Of a stretch of DNA of 64,000 bases, positions 1-14,900 are shown one piece after another. Below the pieces are notes generated by a model, which worked only from the letters and a program-made list of their open reading frames with translations, was not told where the DNA came from and ran no database searches. This DNA comes from Lumbricus terrestris. Taxonomy: Eukaryota; Annelida; Clitellata; Crassiclitellata; Lumbricidae. Position numbers and translations under genes: made by a program. How positions within the stretch are numbered: position 1 is the stretch's first letter; every line of letters begins with the position of its first letter. The DNA lies in contig OX457047.1 of NCBI GenBank assembly GCA_949752735.1, forward strand, positions 17,812,707 through 17,876,706, read 5' to 3'.

Positions 1-344
1 ACCTCTCTGACTCAACACAATGCTCTCTGTCTCTGATAATATCCTGGACTGCTCTTGTGTCCATATTTCTTTCTGCAGGATCATGTCTCACATTTTCATC
101 CGTGTCTCTGATTGTCTTCCATGACTTAGTGTTCTCTCCACAAGACAATACAATGCCCTTGATGTCCTCTTTTTCTGATCCCATCTACCATTTCCCTCTG
201 CCCTTCCGAATTGCGCTATGTTTCCGACCATCAAATCCTCTACAATAAAAAAAGTTATTCCCGAAAAAACATTGTCTTAACCTATTTTTCATTAGAAGCG
301 CTAATTTAAAAAAAATTAGGCTTGATTTATACAATTCAAGTTAC
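1..344. other. intron sequence, nothing recognised
   Basis: The intron after exon 61 (minus strand). I saw no cysteine-rich exon with matching phase and no recognisable repeat. Confidence 0.5.
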
Positions 345-426
345 CTGCAGAGGTCAGGGAACGAAGTGATGAGGAGTTTCAGCAGATGCCAGTAGTTGAA
401 ACTGATGTCGTCCACATCACAGAGAT
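345..426 (-). CDS. exon 61, A half-module (first exon of a further unit)
   Basis: 82 nt, phase 1 to 2. It encodes [19 protein letters not shown] and ends FPDLC, then CAG and the donor GTAAC. It sits where exons 23 and 41 sit after an EGF exon. The gene continues beyond the low end of the window. Confidence 0.83.
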
Positions 427-3400
427 CTAAAACATATCACAATGATCTGAAACATATCACAATGACTCCATCCATTATATTATTACTCTTACAAGAAGAA
501 TTGGTCAATCTCATGAGCAGGCTAGAGTTTGGCTCAAGCCTACATGTCCATGTTTTCCAACCGAACGCTCTATCATCATCAGAAGATGATTGTCAACTTA
601 GTCAATTCGTCATCAGTAAATTAATCACCACACTCCTAGGATCATGTAAGATATTCTGAAGATTTTGGCAAACACTGTGCTAACATCACCATTCACCAAA
701 TACCAACACCACTCACTACTTCGTAATCGTAATCTCGTAAAGCGCCACTGGAAAGCCAAGCGCGGGGCACCGGCTTATTCACGAGCGCTGAGTTGAGTTA
801 GGAGGGTTGTCCGTGAGAGTAGTCCGTGGTAGTCCGGGTCGAGTTACCATAGGATCAGGATCAAATGCGTTGAGTCAAAAGGGTTGTCCGTAAGAGTAGT
901 CCATGGTGGTCCGGGTCGAGGATTCTCTTAACTTATTTTTCATTAAAGAATGAATGAACTTACATTTATACAAGCATGCAAACAATTGTGTTATTTAAAG
1001 GCTGGCAGAAAACGGAAAAAATAAGAACAGTGTGTTAGAGGGTGACTGAAATTTGAAAACAATAAGAAGAGCGAAGTACAGTGAACCAACCAGCGTCTTT
1101 GTCACATGGTGGTTTGAACCACCTAACTCTGAAAAATATGACCCACACAATTTGCTCAAATCTGTTGAGTTTTCATTCTGGTATGTGTGGGAGGGTCAAA
1201 CAATAGTGACCTAGACTCCAAGTCACTAAAAAAATTTAACCACCCCACTTTCTAAGCCCGCTGGCTACACCCCTAGAAACAACCCTACATATACATTCGA
1301 ATGGCGCCTCCGGTATGTGAGCTCTAGTCAGCCGCGGCTCGTTATTTAGTTTCAGCCATGGCTGAGTAGGGAGCACCTCTGAATAGCCTTCTAGTAGGGG
1401 TGCTATATAAATTTTCTGAATGACTGAAAGAATGAATGAACCCTCTACCTTTTTCACAGTTCGGTCCACCATAACCCGCCACACATGAACAGCTGTAGGA
1501 GGCATTGGCATCATTGGCATCATTGGCATAGTTGGCATCCGAGCAGACACCGTCGTTCTGGCAGGGAGACGACGCGCAGGGCGTCACGCACGTCACGTTG
1601 ACAAAATTCTGCAGTTCAAAGTACGTTGTGTAGACGTTTTCCTTTGTGTCGTCATCGCAAGTCTCAATGAACGGCGTCAAGCAGGTCTTTGCGTCAACCA
1701 TCATGCTGCATGATATAAAATCAAATCCGATATCAACACTTAGTCCAACTGGGGGCTAGTGACTGGTATCTAAAACAGCGTTTCCCAAACTGTGGGTTGC
1801 AACCTAAAAAGTTGGTCGCTGAGCTCTGTCAATTGGGTCACAACTGACTGGTCCCTAAAAGAATTAACATCGAGCCCCAGATTCTTCTTCTTATGATTAT
1901 TATTTTCTATCTGTGTCCATGTGTACCTGTTTCTCTGGAGATAAGTAGTGCCTAGATGAAAGTGTTTGAAACTAGCATGTAAAATACAATATTCGCTTTA
2001 TTAACAAAATTGCATACCACGTTTTGACGTACAAAAACCTATGCATACACGATTGGTTCCTTGATTGGTTCTATAGTTGACATACGTTTATTAACCATAA
2101 TCTGTACACTAAACTGCGTATGGTAATTGGCCAATAAAGATTTATATCTTAACTTATATTATCTAAGCCCTGCAGTCTGAAGAACATCAAAACTATTCCG
2201 TGGAAACATCGTAAAATTAATCAACACATTTTAGTTCAATAAACATATAAATACAATGCAAAAAACCTGCGTTATCGCACAACGCTCACAAGAAAAACGA
2301 TGAAATAATAAATTGTAAAAGCCTCAATTATTCTCGCTGACCTGCAGAAGGTGGTGAAGAAAGATGCTGGCAGAGTTTCTAGGAAGGCAGGTGTTGGGTT
2401 GACGACACCATTCCAGAACAGGTAATTCCTGACGGTCTCAATGCAGGCGTAGGCGCCGTTTGTATCGCATGAAGGAACTGAAAGAAATGACAAAAAAGGT
2501 CAAAACAGAAATATAATGAAGGTTCTTGGCTAGAGAAATTACAATCAGATAATCTTATTTAGGCTTATTGAGAACTGCAAAAATAAGGTAGAGACCATGA
2601 TAGTTGACTGTCATCCATCATACCTAAGTGACCACTAACCAGGCCTTCATATGATTGTGCCACCAAATAGCACCCATAGCAATCATAAGGACTGTTTAAC
2701 CCTTAACCAACCAAAGTGTAGTAAATGGCATAGGAAATCCTATACCCTCAGTTGGTAGAGAGTTAAGCAATAATCACAAAATAAAAGTGTCTTGAATGGA
2801 AGAGAGAACAAACAAATTGGTATAGGAGTGGAAAAAATTTGTTCAATTCGATCAAATGAAGAAAACTTTCCTATTTAGGACACCCGATGAGAAATAAGGG
2901 ACACTGCCTGGAATAAGAGATCATGCAGGGTACGGTGCCAGGAGCAAGAACATTTTGCGGGAGACCGAGGATGGGAAAGATCGCCAATCACCAGAACCTG
3001 GATGGAAATGCTATTCGATCGGGTGCTGACAGAGAACAGAAAAAAATAGAGAAAACAAGTCCATGAAGCGACCAAACCTCAGACTGACGAAGGCTGAAGA
3101 CAAGACAAGACACAATTAAAAAGTCCTAGCACTCATATACAATACATCACACTTTCATCCTTCAAACCCTCTCTCCTATCTTCGTCTAACATTCATGTTT
3201 CTTGAACTTGAACTTGTTTATTGATCCCAAACAATATCAAACAGACAATTAAGCATTCATAATAGTACACAGAGTGATAAATTGCAGTTAATAATTGCGA
3301 TGATTGATTTATTGATTTAACAGCTGTGATCGGTTGTACAGAAATGAAGATTAGTTAAAGCAATTATAAAGTCAAGTATATGGTGGAGGTGTACTTAATC

Positions 3401-6400
3401 TAAGTACATTCATTTATTTCATGAATTTATATAGCGCCCCTTCAAAAAGTCAACTCAGGGGCGCTTCCAGTCAAAACATATCGCTGATACAATTATTGTC
3501 TAAGGAACGACATCCGCTTAATGTACAATCATTACTGTGAAATGTAGGGAGCAATAAATAGGCTACCCGAATGGAGTAATCCCGCTATTGGGGCCTATTT
3601 ACCAAAGAAAAAAAATTCTTCACTATAATATGATAAATGATAATAGATCAGGAAACAGATGGAAATGGTAGTATTTTTGGAATCAATTAAATAGTAGCAG
3701 TGGGATACCTTCCCTCTGCTCAACTAAAAAGATAGTACATAAAATATCAGATGGAAAAGACTATCCAGCAGCAAACACGACATACCTTCCTTGCACTCGT
3801 CCTCGGTGACATCCCCCGTGCAGTGACATTCGTACTTGTCGGAGTCCGTCTGCACGCACGTCCCACTGGACACGCACGGTTCGCTCTCGCAGGGCAACGG
3901 ACAGACACCCGCAACAAGTGAAACGATAGCGTCCTTCTGCTGCTGTATCGTATCCGCCTGACTTCCGGTTCCGGACGAGCAGTTCTCCAGATTGCCATCG
4001 ATACAATCGATGTTAGTCTGGATTTGACTATCATCGATGAAAAACATCAAAGCAATACACATTAGATATAGCAAGTTTAAAGGAGGCATTACAATTAGTT
4101 AGCAGTTTCACACTGATAATGCTGTATATGTATGTAATACTATGTATGTATGTATGTATGTATGTATGTATAGCGCCCCTTCAAGATTGCCACTCAGAAG
4201 AGCTCCTGACTACAGCGTGGACACTGAATCGGAGTTTCGCACTGTAGCGCTGAGCAAGATAAGATGATGGATTAGATGATAGAGTAGATGATAGAGTAGA
4301 TGATATACTAAACTAGATCAGATGATAGATAAGACAGATCAGATGATATACTAGATCAGATGATAGATTAGAAAGTAGATTAGGCGATAGACTCGATTAG
4401 ACGATAGATTCAATAATAGATTAGATCATAGATTAGATTATAGATTAGATAAGATTGTAGATTAGAACAGATCTCAGTGACTCACCCACAGTACTTATCC
4501 AGGTCTTCCTTACTCATCACCGGTGAGATTTTCTTCGTGACAGGGTCCGTCATGGCGTTGACGGTGTCGTTGAGAGCACCGAGGCAACTCTGGGCAACGA
4601 CCGGCAGGCAGATCGTTGGCGACCTGCACGTTGGCCCGGCAACCGAATTGAAAAAGACGACCGACGAGATGAGTTTCCCATGGAATGGATCCTGGGTGCA
4701 CGTCACTGACGTAAAACAAATCTTCGTGGTGTTCAATTCGCTGTAACCAACGAAGAAAGCAAAAGAAAATCATCATGCTTTAAATCCCAGTTTTTTCTCA
4801 ATCATGCAGGCAAAAGCCAATGCTCTTCTATTGTTTGCATGCGCACTTGTTATAGCACCCCTTCAAGCTCTCTACTCAGAGGCGCTCCCGACTACAGAGC
4901 GGACACTGCATCGGAGTTTCACGGCGAAGCGCTGAGCAATTGCGAGTGAAGGACTTGCCCAAGGTCCCTACGTGGCGACTTGAGGTGGATTCGAACCTGC
5001 AACCATACGGCTGTAAGGCAACGAACATAGCCACTACACCACCGTGCCCCAGAGGAGATGTGTTGCCCGATGTGCATACCTGCATGGGAAGGACTAAGTA
5101 CTAAGTACTTTCTAAGAAGCCACTGAAGGTGCTCAACAGGACAGTATCACATAAGCAAGAGAAGCTATTAAAGGTGCTCATCAACATGATATCCCATCAC
5201 ATGCGAAAGAGCAAGCAAGGTGCTACCAGCCAAACCCTGAAAATACATTAATTGCTCACATTTGACAGATCCATTACCTGCACACTGCTGAGTAGTCTGG
5301 TCCACCACGGTTTGAGTATTGTGTGCTCACAACTTCCATGTAGGAATCTGCACACTGGATGGCTGTCTGCAACTCACAAGATGGCTCTGGGGTCGCTAAG
5401 AACAGATGAAACAACAATATTTTAGCACAGCAGTTACACGAGTTTAGCTTTTCTAAACTTCTTGCTTCACCAACAGTCGCAAAATAACTGTCTGGAATGT
5501 TGGGAAGTCCCTATCACATAATTTCTAAAAGATCTGGATTAAAAAATGTTGAATACAGACAATTCTGCTGTCAGCATAAAAATCATCAAAAACTCGTTTA
5601 CAACATGAAGTGATCCCAAAATTAACATGTCACTTCTTCTAAAAGGTATCAGTAACAAGATATTTCTTAACAGTCATGGCCTGATAACTAGTGTCCTATT
5701 TTACAAGAAAACCAAAAAAGACCGGCCCCATCATTCATCCATCATTAAAACCAAAATTTTTATATGCTGACAGAACATCTTACCACATGGTTGGCTAGGT
5801 GCGTTGGCACAGGTCAAAGAGTTAAGGGCGGTCACAATGGAACTGATGGCTGTCTTGGTGGTGGCATTACAGCTGCTACTGAGGCTCGTCAGGTTGCCAG
5901 TAAGCGATGACTTCAGGCTGCAAAGAACATCACAAGAACACATCATCAGGTGCACGTGGGGCGGGCAGTGGCTGAAAAGTTTGCAATCTCGTCTACTCCA
6001 AAACAAATGACTTCTACAGTGCATAAGGCATTAGTCAATCTCATTAATTATTTAATTAATTCATTCATTCATTCATAAGTAGGATTCATATAGCACCCCG
6101 TAAAGGTAACCACTCAGTAGTGCTCCCGGTCTAACTTCAGCTATACAGGACAGTTTTAAGATTGCAGTAGAATGTATTGGAATGGACCCTGGATAGTCTA
6201 GGAAGGAATGAAGGAAGGCCATGGGTGCTTAAAGCAAAAATCATAATTCATGGGAGAAGTGCAGTAGCCTGCCAATATACAAAAAGGCTACGTAAGTGAA
6301 GAAAATGCAACATTGGACTGTAGTCACATGTCTGCATCCCTGTCAAAAGATCTTTCAACTTTCAACCCGGAAGGATACACTACAGAAGCATCTCCAGTCA

Positions 6401-8950
6401 AGTAAAGAAGTTTCTTACCTTAACCTCTATGATTATTTTATTACTATTATCATTGTCATCAAATAATTCGTAGCGCATGCAAGGTCACACCAAAATGTGA
6501 ATTTGAGGTGCGAATAGTCAGTTGCCAGAGGAAAATGGAGTTAGATACACAGGTGCTGGAAAGCCAAGGAGAGTAAGTTTTGAGTCACTTTTTGAAGGAA
6601 GGCAGAGAATTTGAGCTTGAAGCAAGAGCGGAAGTCGACTCCATAACCTTGCAAGCAGAGACATAGAATGCACGTGAGTATGGTTATGTGTGTGTTATGG
6701 GTGAGTCCATAACTGTTCTGCATCAGACCTCAGCAAAAGACCAGTACTTAAAAATAAATGATTCAAAAAAGGAAAAATTTGAAACTACAGCAGAAAAGTT
6801 CTACCAACGTGCAAGACAATGGTGTACAGGGATATAAGAGGCCGCTGATAATGGCGCTCTTGGATTCTTCCAGCAGCTCATGGATCTCTTCCAGGTAACA
6901 GGTGGTGGCTGCAATCAGACAAGAAAGTACGGTAGTACGACATGGAAAAGCAAATGTTTGCACATGCATTTAATATTTGCAACACTTATAGGATATTTGC
7001 AGATGTGGCTCTATATACATAAAGGCTATTCTTAACTGAAGAACACATGCACTAAAGTGCAAATATAACAAGGAGCAAATTTGCTGAAGTGCAAATGTGA
7101 CAAAGTGCAAATGTATGACAACTTGGAGCAAATGTGCTCAAATGCAAATGTGATAAAGTACAAATTTATGTATATTTATTTAGTCAAAATAGGCAAAATG
7201 CTGTAAGTGAACATTAACAAATTAGTTAGTGCATGTCCTTTCATAACATTCTTGGGATATGGGATAAAGTTCAAATGTCATAAAGCGTAAATGATCAAAG
7301 AGCAGATACGAAAAAACTGAAAACATTGTTCTTTCACAATCCTATCCTGATTCTTCATCTTCTCCTCACATCCCTTGCCATTTCAACTCTAAACGTCACC
7401 TACCTTAGCCGTCCATCTATCTGCCTGCCTGACTCTCCGGACTTGAACCGCTGCCTACCGATTTTGTTTTGATCGAGCGCCGGTGAATAAGCTGGTTCCT
7501 GCGACTTGGCTTTTGTGGGCACTGTAGAAGTCTCGAGAGTACGATTACGACAAAGTGCAGAAGCGATAAAGAAGTAGCTTGCAACAGACGATGCCACAGA
7601 AATTGTCATAAATACAATACAATACAATACATATAAATACAATACAATTAATAAGTGCACTCACTTTCATCGCAGCGATCTCCGGTGTTTGGGCTGGTGC
7701 ATTCACAGCTGTAAGATCCGGTCGGCTCGGCATGGCAGACGCCGTAGTTCTGACAGTGGCTGACAGAGCAGACGTCCACACACTCCTTTGTGACGTTGAC
7801 CTTTTCCAATGCGGAATCCAAGTCCTCTTTGACGTAGTCATCGATGAAACTATCGCATCCCGTTGTGCTGGACGCAACGCATGACTCCGTTGACCCGACA
7901 AGGCTGAAACAATAATAATAATAATAATAAATATACAATACAATACTATACAATAGCTACTGCTTCCCTAGTATATTGTTCTTCCTGTTACTGATGTTGT
8001 TTGCTGAAGGAATTAAAAGGTGTTGATAATAATAATTTTAAAAAAATAGTAATAATAAAAATAATAATAATTTTTTAGTAATTAGGGTGTAAGTCCCTGA
8101 GGGATCATAAGTACCTCGGGGGAAAAAATTTCTGTAATGTAACGCCTGCAAACGCACTGCGCTTTAAATGTACTGTAAGCCATGCAGTAATCTTAATTAA
8201 CATCAAACTTAACTACTAACAGAACAGACAGCCTGCAGTACACGGTGCTAATAGCTGCCTACAAAGCAACCAGAAAATGCTTAAAATATATTCTGCCATT
8301 GAAGCAAAGCCGCAATAACAGTCACCACAGTTAAGTCATTGGTCCCTACATGTGGAACGGTCATCCTTTGGCGCTGCGTCTGCTCCCAAGGTCTCTTGAT
8401 GTTGTTCTCTTCTGGCAATGTCAACAGGGCCTCACCCCAATTTACTTCCAAGAGCTATGCTGCCTCACGTTCTGCATCCAAGGACATCATCCCCTACACT
8501 CTACTGAAAAAAGGGTATCCGGACTTTACCCCCCGGCCCATTACCCCCCTGCCATTACCCCCCTGCCATTACCCCCCGCCCATTACCCCCCGTAGGACTT
8601 TACCCCCCTGCCATTACCCCCCGGTCTGCTTACACTTTGGGGCCAGTTTATGTGTATTTGTATGTATATTTGTATGCATGTATGTTGCATGTATGAATGT
8701 ATGAATTATGTGTGTATGTATGTATGTATGCCTGTATGTCTGAATGTATGTGTGTGTGTGTATGTATGTATGTATGTATGTATGTATGTATGTGATTATG
8801 TATGTAAATATGTATGTAAGCATAAAATACATATGTACGTGCGTGCATACGTACATATGAATATGCATGCATACATACATACTTACATACAAACTTACAA
8901 TACATACATACTGACATGCACTTATACTTACATAATACTTACATGCATAC

Positions 8951-8981
<31 letters not shown>

Positions 8982-11900
8982 CATACATACATACATACAT
9001 ACATACATACAAATGCACATAAACTGGCCCCAAAGTGTAAGCAGACCGGGGGGGTAATGGCAGGGGGGTAAAGTCCTACGGGGGGTAATGGGCGGGGGTA
9101 ATGGCAGGGGGGTAATGGCAGGGGGGTAATGGGCCGGGGGGTAAAGTCCTAGACCCGAAAAAAGACTCCCCTATTTCCTTTTGCTCGTACCGCAACCATG
9201 AAGAATGGAGACTTTTCTGCGGTTAGCCCAATAGTCCGGAATGGGCTTCCTTTAGAGATATACCTAAAATCAGGGACTCTATCAGAATCCTTCTTCACTA
9301 AACTAAAACTGTTCTTTTTTGGTGCTCTATAGTCTGGAGCGCCACTGATTAGTTTCCTGATGGGGCGCTATATGTGACGTAAGCTGTCAAATGAATGTAT
9401 GAATGATGGATGCATTCTACTCTAGTCTTACAACTGTTCTTCTTCGCTGTGCAGACGCATATATTCACTTAGTCAACATAAAAACTGACACTGGTTTTAT
9501 TTACCTGCTAGCAATTGCCAAGGTAATTAGTGGCAACTGCCAATCAAGATGAGAATAGCTGATCACATAGTGATGGCAAATCGTAATCATAATCACAAAT
9601 TTATATAGCGCCACCTCAAGAGAAACTCCTCAGAGGTGCTCCCGACCTGCCAGTACCAAACCACAATCAAAGAGAATAATTTTTCAAACGCTTGCGGAAA
9701 AGCGGCAGAGAAATGCCAAGAAGTTCGTTATGAAGATTGCCGGGTAACTCATTCCAGGAAGACGATCGCAATACGCGGAGAGAAGGCACTCACACTCATT
9801 TATGCAATGTACTCACACTCATTTATGCAATGTACTCACACTAATTTATGCAATGTACTCACACTCATTTATGCAATGTACTCACACTCGTTTATGCAAT
9901 GTATTCACACTCATTTTTGCAATGTATTCACACTCATTTTTGCAATGTACTCACGTTCATTTATGCAATGTATTCACACTCATATATACAATGTACTCAC
10001 ACTCATATATATGCAATGTGCTGATTGTACTCGCACTCATTTGTGCAAGCACTCATACATAAGATGAGCAAAATACCATAAGATAAGAATATTCTTTAAC
10101 ATACCAATTGCCATCCGCATTTCCGTGTACAAAAGTAATAAATGTACGCTGTGCTCTCACCTGCAGGTGGCATTGTTGAACGGCTGATCTTTGTCATAGG
10201 AGTTGAGAAGTGGGTTGATGCAACGCGTGCTGTTGGAAATGGAACACGTGGGCTGCGGGCAATGCGATTCAAGCAGCAACCATGCACTCAAGCGAATTTC
10301 ATCAACTTTGTCGGAGCTGGCACAAGACGTCTCGGCTGAAGCCACGCAGTCGTACGTGGCTTTCAGAGTCCTGAATAGAATACCAAGATGTGCATTTCAA
10401 TTTTCATCATGCACTGACGGTCCGGTCCAACACACGCACGTGCACGCACTCACACTCACGTATGCAAGCACTCATACATAGGATGAACAAAATAACACAA
10501 GATAAGAATATTCTTTAACATAGCAATTGCCATCCGCATTTCTGTGTACAAAGTAATAAGTTACGTACATTATCTACAGAGCCAATCAAAAGTCAAATTT
10601 TTTAAAAATAACACACATAATCCTAAATCTATAAAGAAATTCAATTAACATTGTTTACATTAGATTATAATCAGTTTAGCAATTTGCATGTTTGCTTAAT
10701 CTTTAGCAAATTCTAAGCAAAACCATAGCAATAAAATTTCATATGAAAACAGACAAATAATTTTTGACCATCATCCAACAAACTGCCATGCAAACATTTT
10801 TAATAATAACGTTATTTGATAAAAACAGATGCGGGGGGGATACTTACCCACAGAGGTCATCTGATGGGGTAACATACAGCTGTGCCACCATATCAAGGCC
10901 ACACTTCAACAGGGCGGATGCCTCACATGGAACAGGAGCTAAATGCAACAACAACAACAACAATGTGTGACATTGCCGAATGCTATTAGCAAGTAACAAC
11001 AGTTGTCTAAATGAAGAGCTACTATAAATGGTAGATGCAAAAAGATCCGTAATAGAAAACCAAAAGGAAAGAATTGGTAATGATCAAATTCTTAATCAAT
11101 ACTTGGTAATATTTTAAAAAATTATGGAGCAAAGGCCTGGAAGTTAACGAAAAGGGATGCGGGGTTACCGGAAAGAGCAGAGATGAGAATGCTGATGCCA
11201 TCTCAGAATCACAGTCTTCCCTATCACTTGCAAATTTGAAGTTTATGTCCATGCATCAGACTTGTAGCAGACAATTCAACTTTATTAAATTAAGTTAATT
11301 CATCTTTTATTAAATTAAGTTAATTCAACTTTTATTAAATTAAGTTAATTCAACTTCTATTAAATTAAGTTAATTCAACTTTTTTTAAATTAAGTTAATT
11401 CATCTTTTATTAAATCAAGTTAATTCAACTTTTATTAAATTAAGTTAATTCAACTTCTATTAAATTAAGTTAATTCAACTTTTTTTAAATTAAGTTAATT
11501 CATCTTTTATTAAATCAAGTTAATTCAACTTTTAATAAATCAAATTAATTCAACTTTATTAAATTAAGTTAATTCAACTTTTATTAAATTAAGTTAATTC
11601 ATCTTTTATTAAATTAAGTTAATTCAACTTTTACTAAATCAAGTTAATTCATCTTTTATTAAATTAAGTTAACTATGATTTCAAAAATGAATCTGAATGC
11701 TCAACTTACGAGGATTTGGTGGTGTTGTATCGTTGCAGCTCGTGTCAACGTAGTCGAGGAAGACATTGAGCAACTCAAACGACAGCTTGCTTGTGTCCGA
11801 GCAGGAGTAGAGGGAAACCGAAATGCATTGATACACAGCCTGGAACTTGCTATTGAAACAAACAAAAATAATTCTCACTATTATCGTTATCAGTTAGCAT

Positions 11901-14900
11901 ATTCACTCCATCTCAGAATAGCAGTTTCCTCAGACCACTTTGGATGTTCATTATCATCTAACTCAAACAGCACTGATCAGAGAACGAACTTTTCATGTGA
12001 CAGTCAACAATAAACTCAAACAAATCAACCCATGCCTCATTTGAACTGATTAACTTGATAAAATGCTCTCTTACACTCTCCAAAAGTACACGAAGAAACA
12101 AGAACAAGCTTGAAGCAATAAGTTTCCTGGCTAGAGTGACATACCAAAATAGAAAATCTCATAAACGGGACCTACAAGTAACACCGTTCATATTCCCGTA
12201 ATGATGAATTCAACTAGATCCACTAGATTCCGACATTCTCCTTTGGGTTCTGCTTACAATCAAACCCAGCTGAGCACGTATGTATGCATAATATGCAGAT
12301 GAACATTTGTATAGCACCTTACAATAACCTCATGAATGCTTCTGCATATCATCTCCATATTACAATAGTTGCTCAAACATCTGTAGGAGCACATATAATG
12401 TTGTGCAAACAGTTTACACGATATGGTCTGTCTAATGAACACAATGCAGACGAATAAACAAAAAGAAATGTCGGATGGCACACCTGCAAACGCTCGGCCT
12501 CCAGTCGCCACTCTTGAGAACGATGGCCGCAGCATCTTCAAGCTTCCCAACACAGCCTTTAGCCTTCGGAATATCGCAGTCAGCACCTGAACACAAAACA
12601 AAAAAATGAATATATTCAGAAGAAGTGTCTAAAGATGCAACCTCACACTTGCAACATACAGTCCGAAAATATCAGAACCAGTGGTGTAACAACAAAGGTG
12701 GTCAAAGTCCAGGGTCTAAGAGGTCCCAAAGGCTTCAAGCTTTCTAACCAAAAAATGTTATGTATGTTTTCCAATTTTCCACGACAATAATTAGCCATTT
12801 TGAAGTGCAGTGCTTAGCTTTGGCAGCGTTTGGTTTATCTTTATCCAAAAACTCTGCTGCACTTTTATAATAATAATAACAATAATCTTTTCTTTACTGA
12901 AATCATACTGACAAGTGCAGTGTGATTACATAAGACAATCTCAATTAGCATCAATCTTAACTACTAACAGAACAGACAGTCTGCAATACAACGGCGATAA
13001 TAGCAGCCTACAAAGCATGTCTATCCTATACGGGGGCTTTGGGAATCGAACTCAGCTCCACTGATCTTCATGCAAAGAGTGTTATCCAATGCGCCACCCG
13101 ACCTCCCCCCCCTTTGTCCGATGTTGATTCAAATTAGCAGCAACAAAGCATGCAGGAAAAATGTTCATTGAACATCGGCAAATTTTTTTATAAGAGGTGA
13201 GGTCCCTAGGAACCGAGTTCAGCAAGGAACAGGAGACACCAAAAGCTCTGTCTACGCCCATGCTGGGTGCACAGTAATTTAGTAGATGGTAACCTAGCAT
13301 GATGGATGGACTGTCCACTGAAGGAAGGTCATGGGTTCAAATCTCTTCCAGAGAAGAAGAAAAGTTTAACAGTTCCCACTTGCACCTCTAGAAAACTCAC
13401 CTATATTCAGAGAGTTGCGGCTCTAGGACCATTCCTCATAGGCTGATTGCTCATAGGCTGATTGGTCATAGGCTTATTGCTCATACGGCTGATTGCTCAT
13501 AGGGTCTATTGCTCATAGGCTCGTTGCTCATATCTCTAAAATACACGAACTTTGTCCTAGGTCCAAAACAAATATACCGTTTGCTATATCGATGCCCTTC
13601 TTCACGCCTTAGCTAGTGCTAATCAATTAGGGACAATTAGCGTTGGTAGACTAACACAATGCTCAATTATGAAGTCCATAACGAACACTGTTGTAGCTAA
13701 AAAGTTTAACTGTTTTTAACATTTAACATTTAAATCATTTGTTATCTCTACTGTTTGTGACAGCATATTCAACTATTCTCTATTCGAGATCTTTAGTAAT
13801 GAACACTCTTGTAGTTAAAATGTTTAAAAGCGTGATGAACACTGTTGTAGTTAAACTGTTTTTTACATTTTAACAATTACACAAGCTAGTAAATGTTTTC
13901 ATTTAAATCAGTTGTTATCTCTACTATTATTGTATTGCATATGACAGCATATGAATGAAAGCCTATGAGCAATAAGCCTAGGAGCAATAAGCCATATGAG
14001 CAATAAGCCCTATGAGCAATGAGCCGTATGAGCAAAAAGACCTATGAGCAAAAGGCCCTATGAGCAATCAGCCGTATGAGCGATAAGCCTATGACCAATC
14101 AGCCTATGAGCAATCAGCCTATGAGGAATGGTCCGTACACCGAGAGTTGCGCCTGTAAATACACTGGTTCCTGCAACTACGCTTTTTAAGCGCTGTAGAA
14201 ATCTCGAGATTGCGATTACGATTACATTAACTGCATCTTGTTGGTGGGAATGCCAGGAGGCAAGGAAGGGGACTGAGTCATCATCAGTTACAAGCAGATA
14301 CTGTTTTTCAGGGTTAGTTCAAGGAACTGCTATTTTATTCTTGCAAAATGACATACGACAAAAACACAACAAAATAAAAATAAGGACATTATAAGACTAC
14401 TGAGTTTCCATTTACCTTTCTCACAGTGCGTACCACTGTAGCCTGGCAGGCAATCGCAGTTGTAGCCAAGTCCATCTGGACGGCACTTGGCACTGTTCTC
14501 GCACTCATTCTTATCACATGGGGTCTTACAGGCTTCGTTAGCACTGTAGTTGCCAATGAGGTAATTGGCCGCTTCACTGACCGTGCTTTGAAGATTCTCT
14601 GGTAGCTCGTCAATCTTGCCGTTGATTTTATTCAGGTTTTCCTGAATGTTCCTGAATGCAAAGAATGGTCAAATTATTACCAAAGAACTCTGAAATGCAC
14701 AAAAGCACGGGTCGCTATTTGCGTTTGTTTATATTTCCAGTTGACTACGACCCCATAATATGCTTCTGATCACTGTGACATATGGTAGCCGTAAATATTG
14801 TAAACATCGTTACCTGTAATTAATTAAAGATGTTCCTGTAAAATGATCAGAATCTGACATTTTTTTCCACATGATATTTTTTTAGCTGACTTTTGAATTG

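Noticed and set aside
4841..5050. tRNA gene from A-box and B-box sequence
   Set aside because: The tRNA-like head lacks a full cloverleaf and is fused to the LINE tail; repeated copies show it is a SINE.
6805..6808. Alternative donor GTAGAA for exon 54
   Set aside because: Leaves in phase 0 and would shift exon 55 out of frame. GTTGGT four bases earlier restores phase 2.
8614..9057. Long ORFs rich in Tyr/Val/Cys-Met and His-Ile-Thr
   Set aside because: Translations of the TGTA/TACA microsatellite inside the foldback element.
12676..12740. Another hAT element starting CAGTGGTGTAAC
   Set aside because: No inverted partner end or 8-bp duplication found within the following kilobase.
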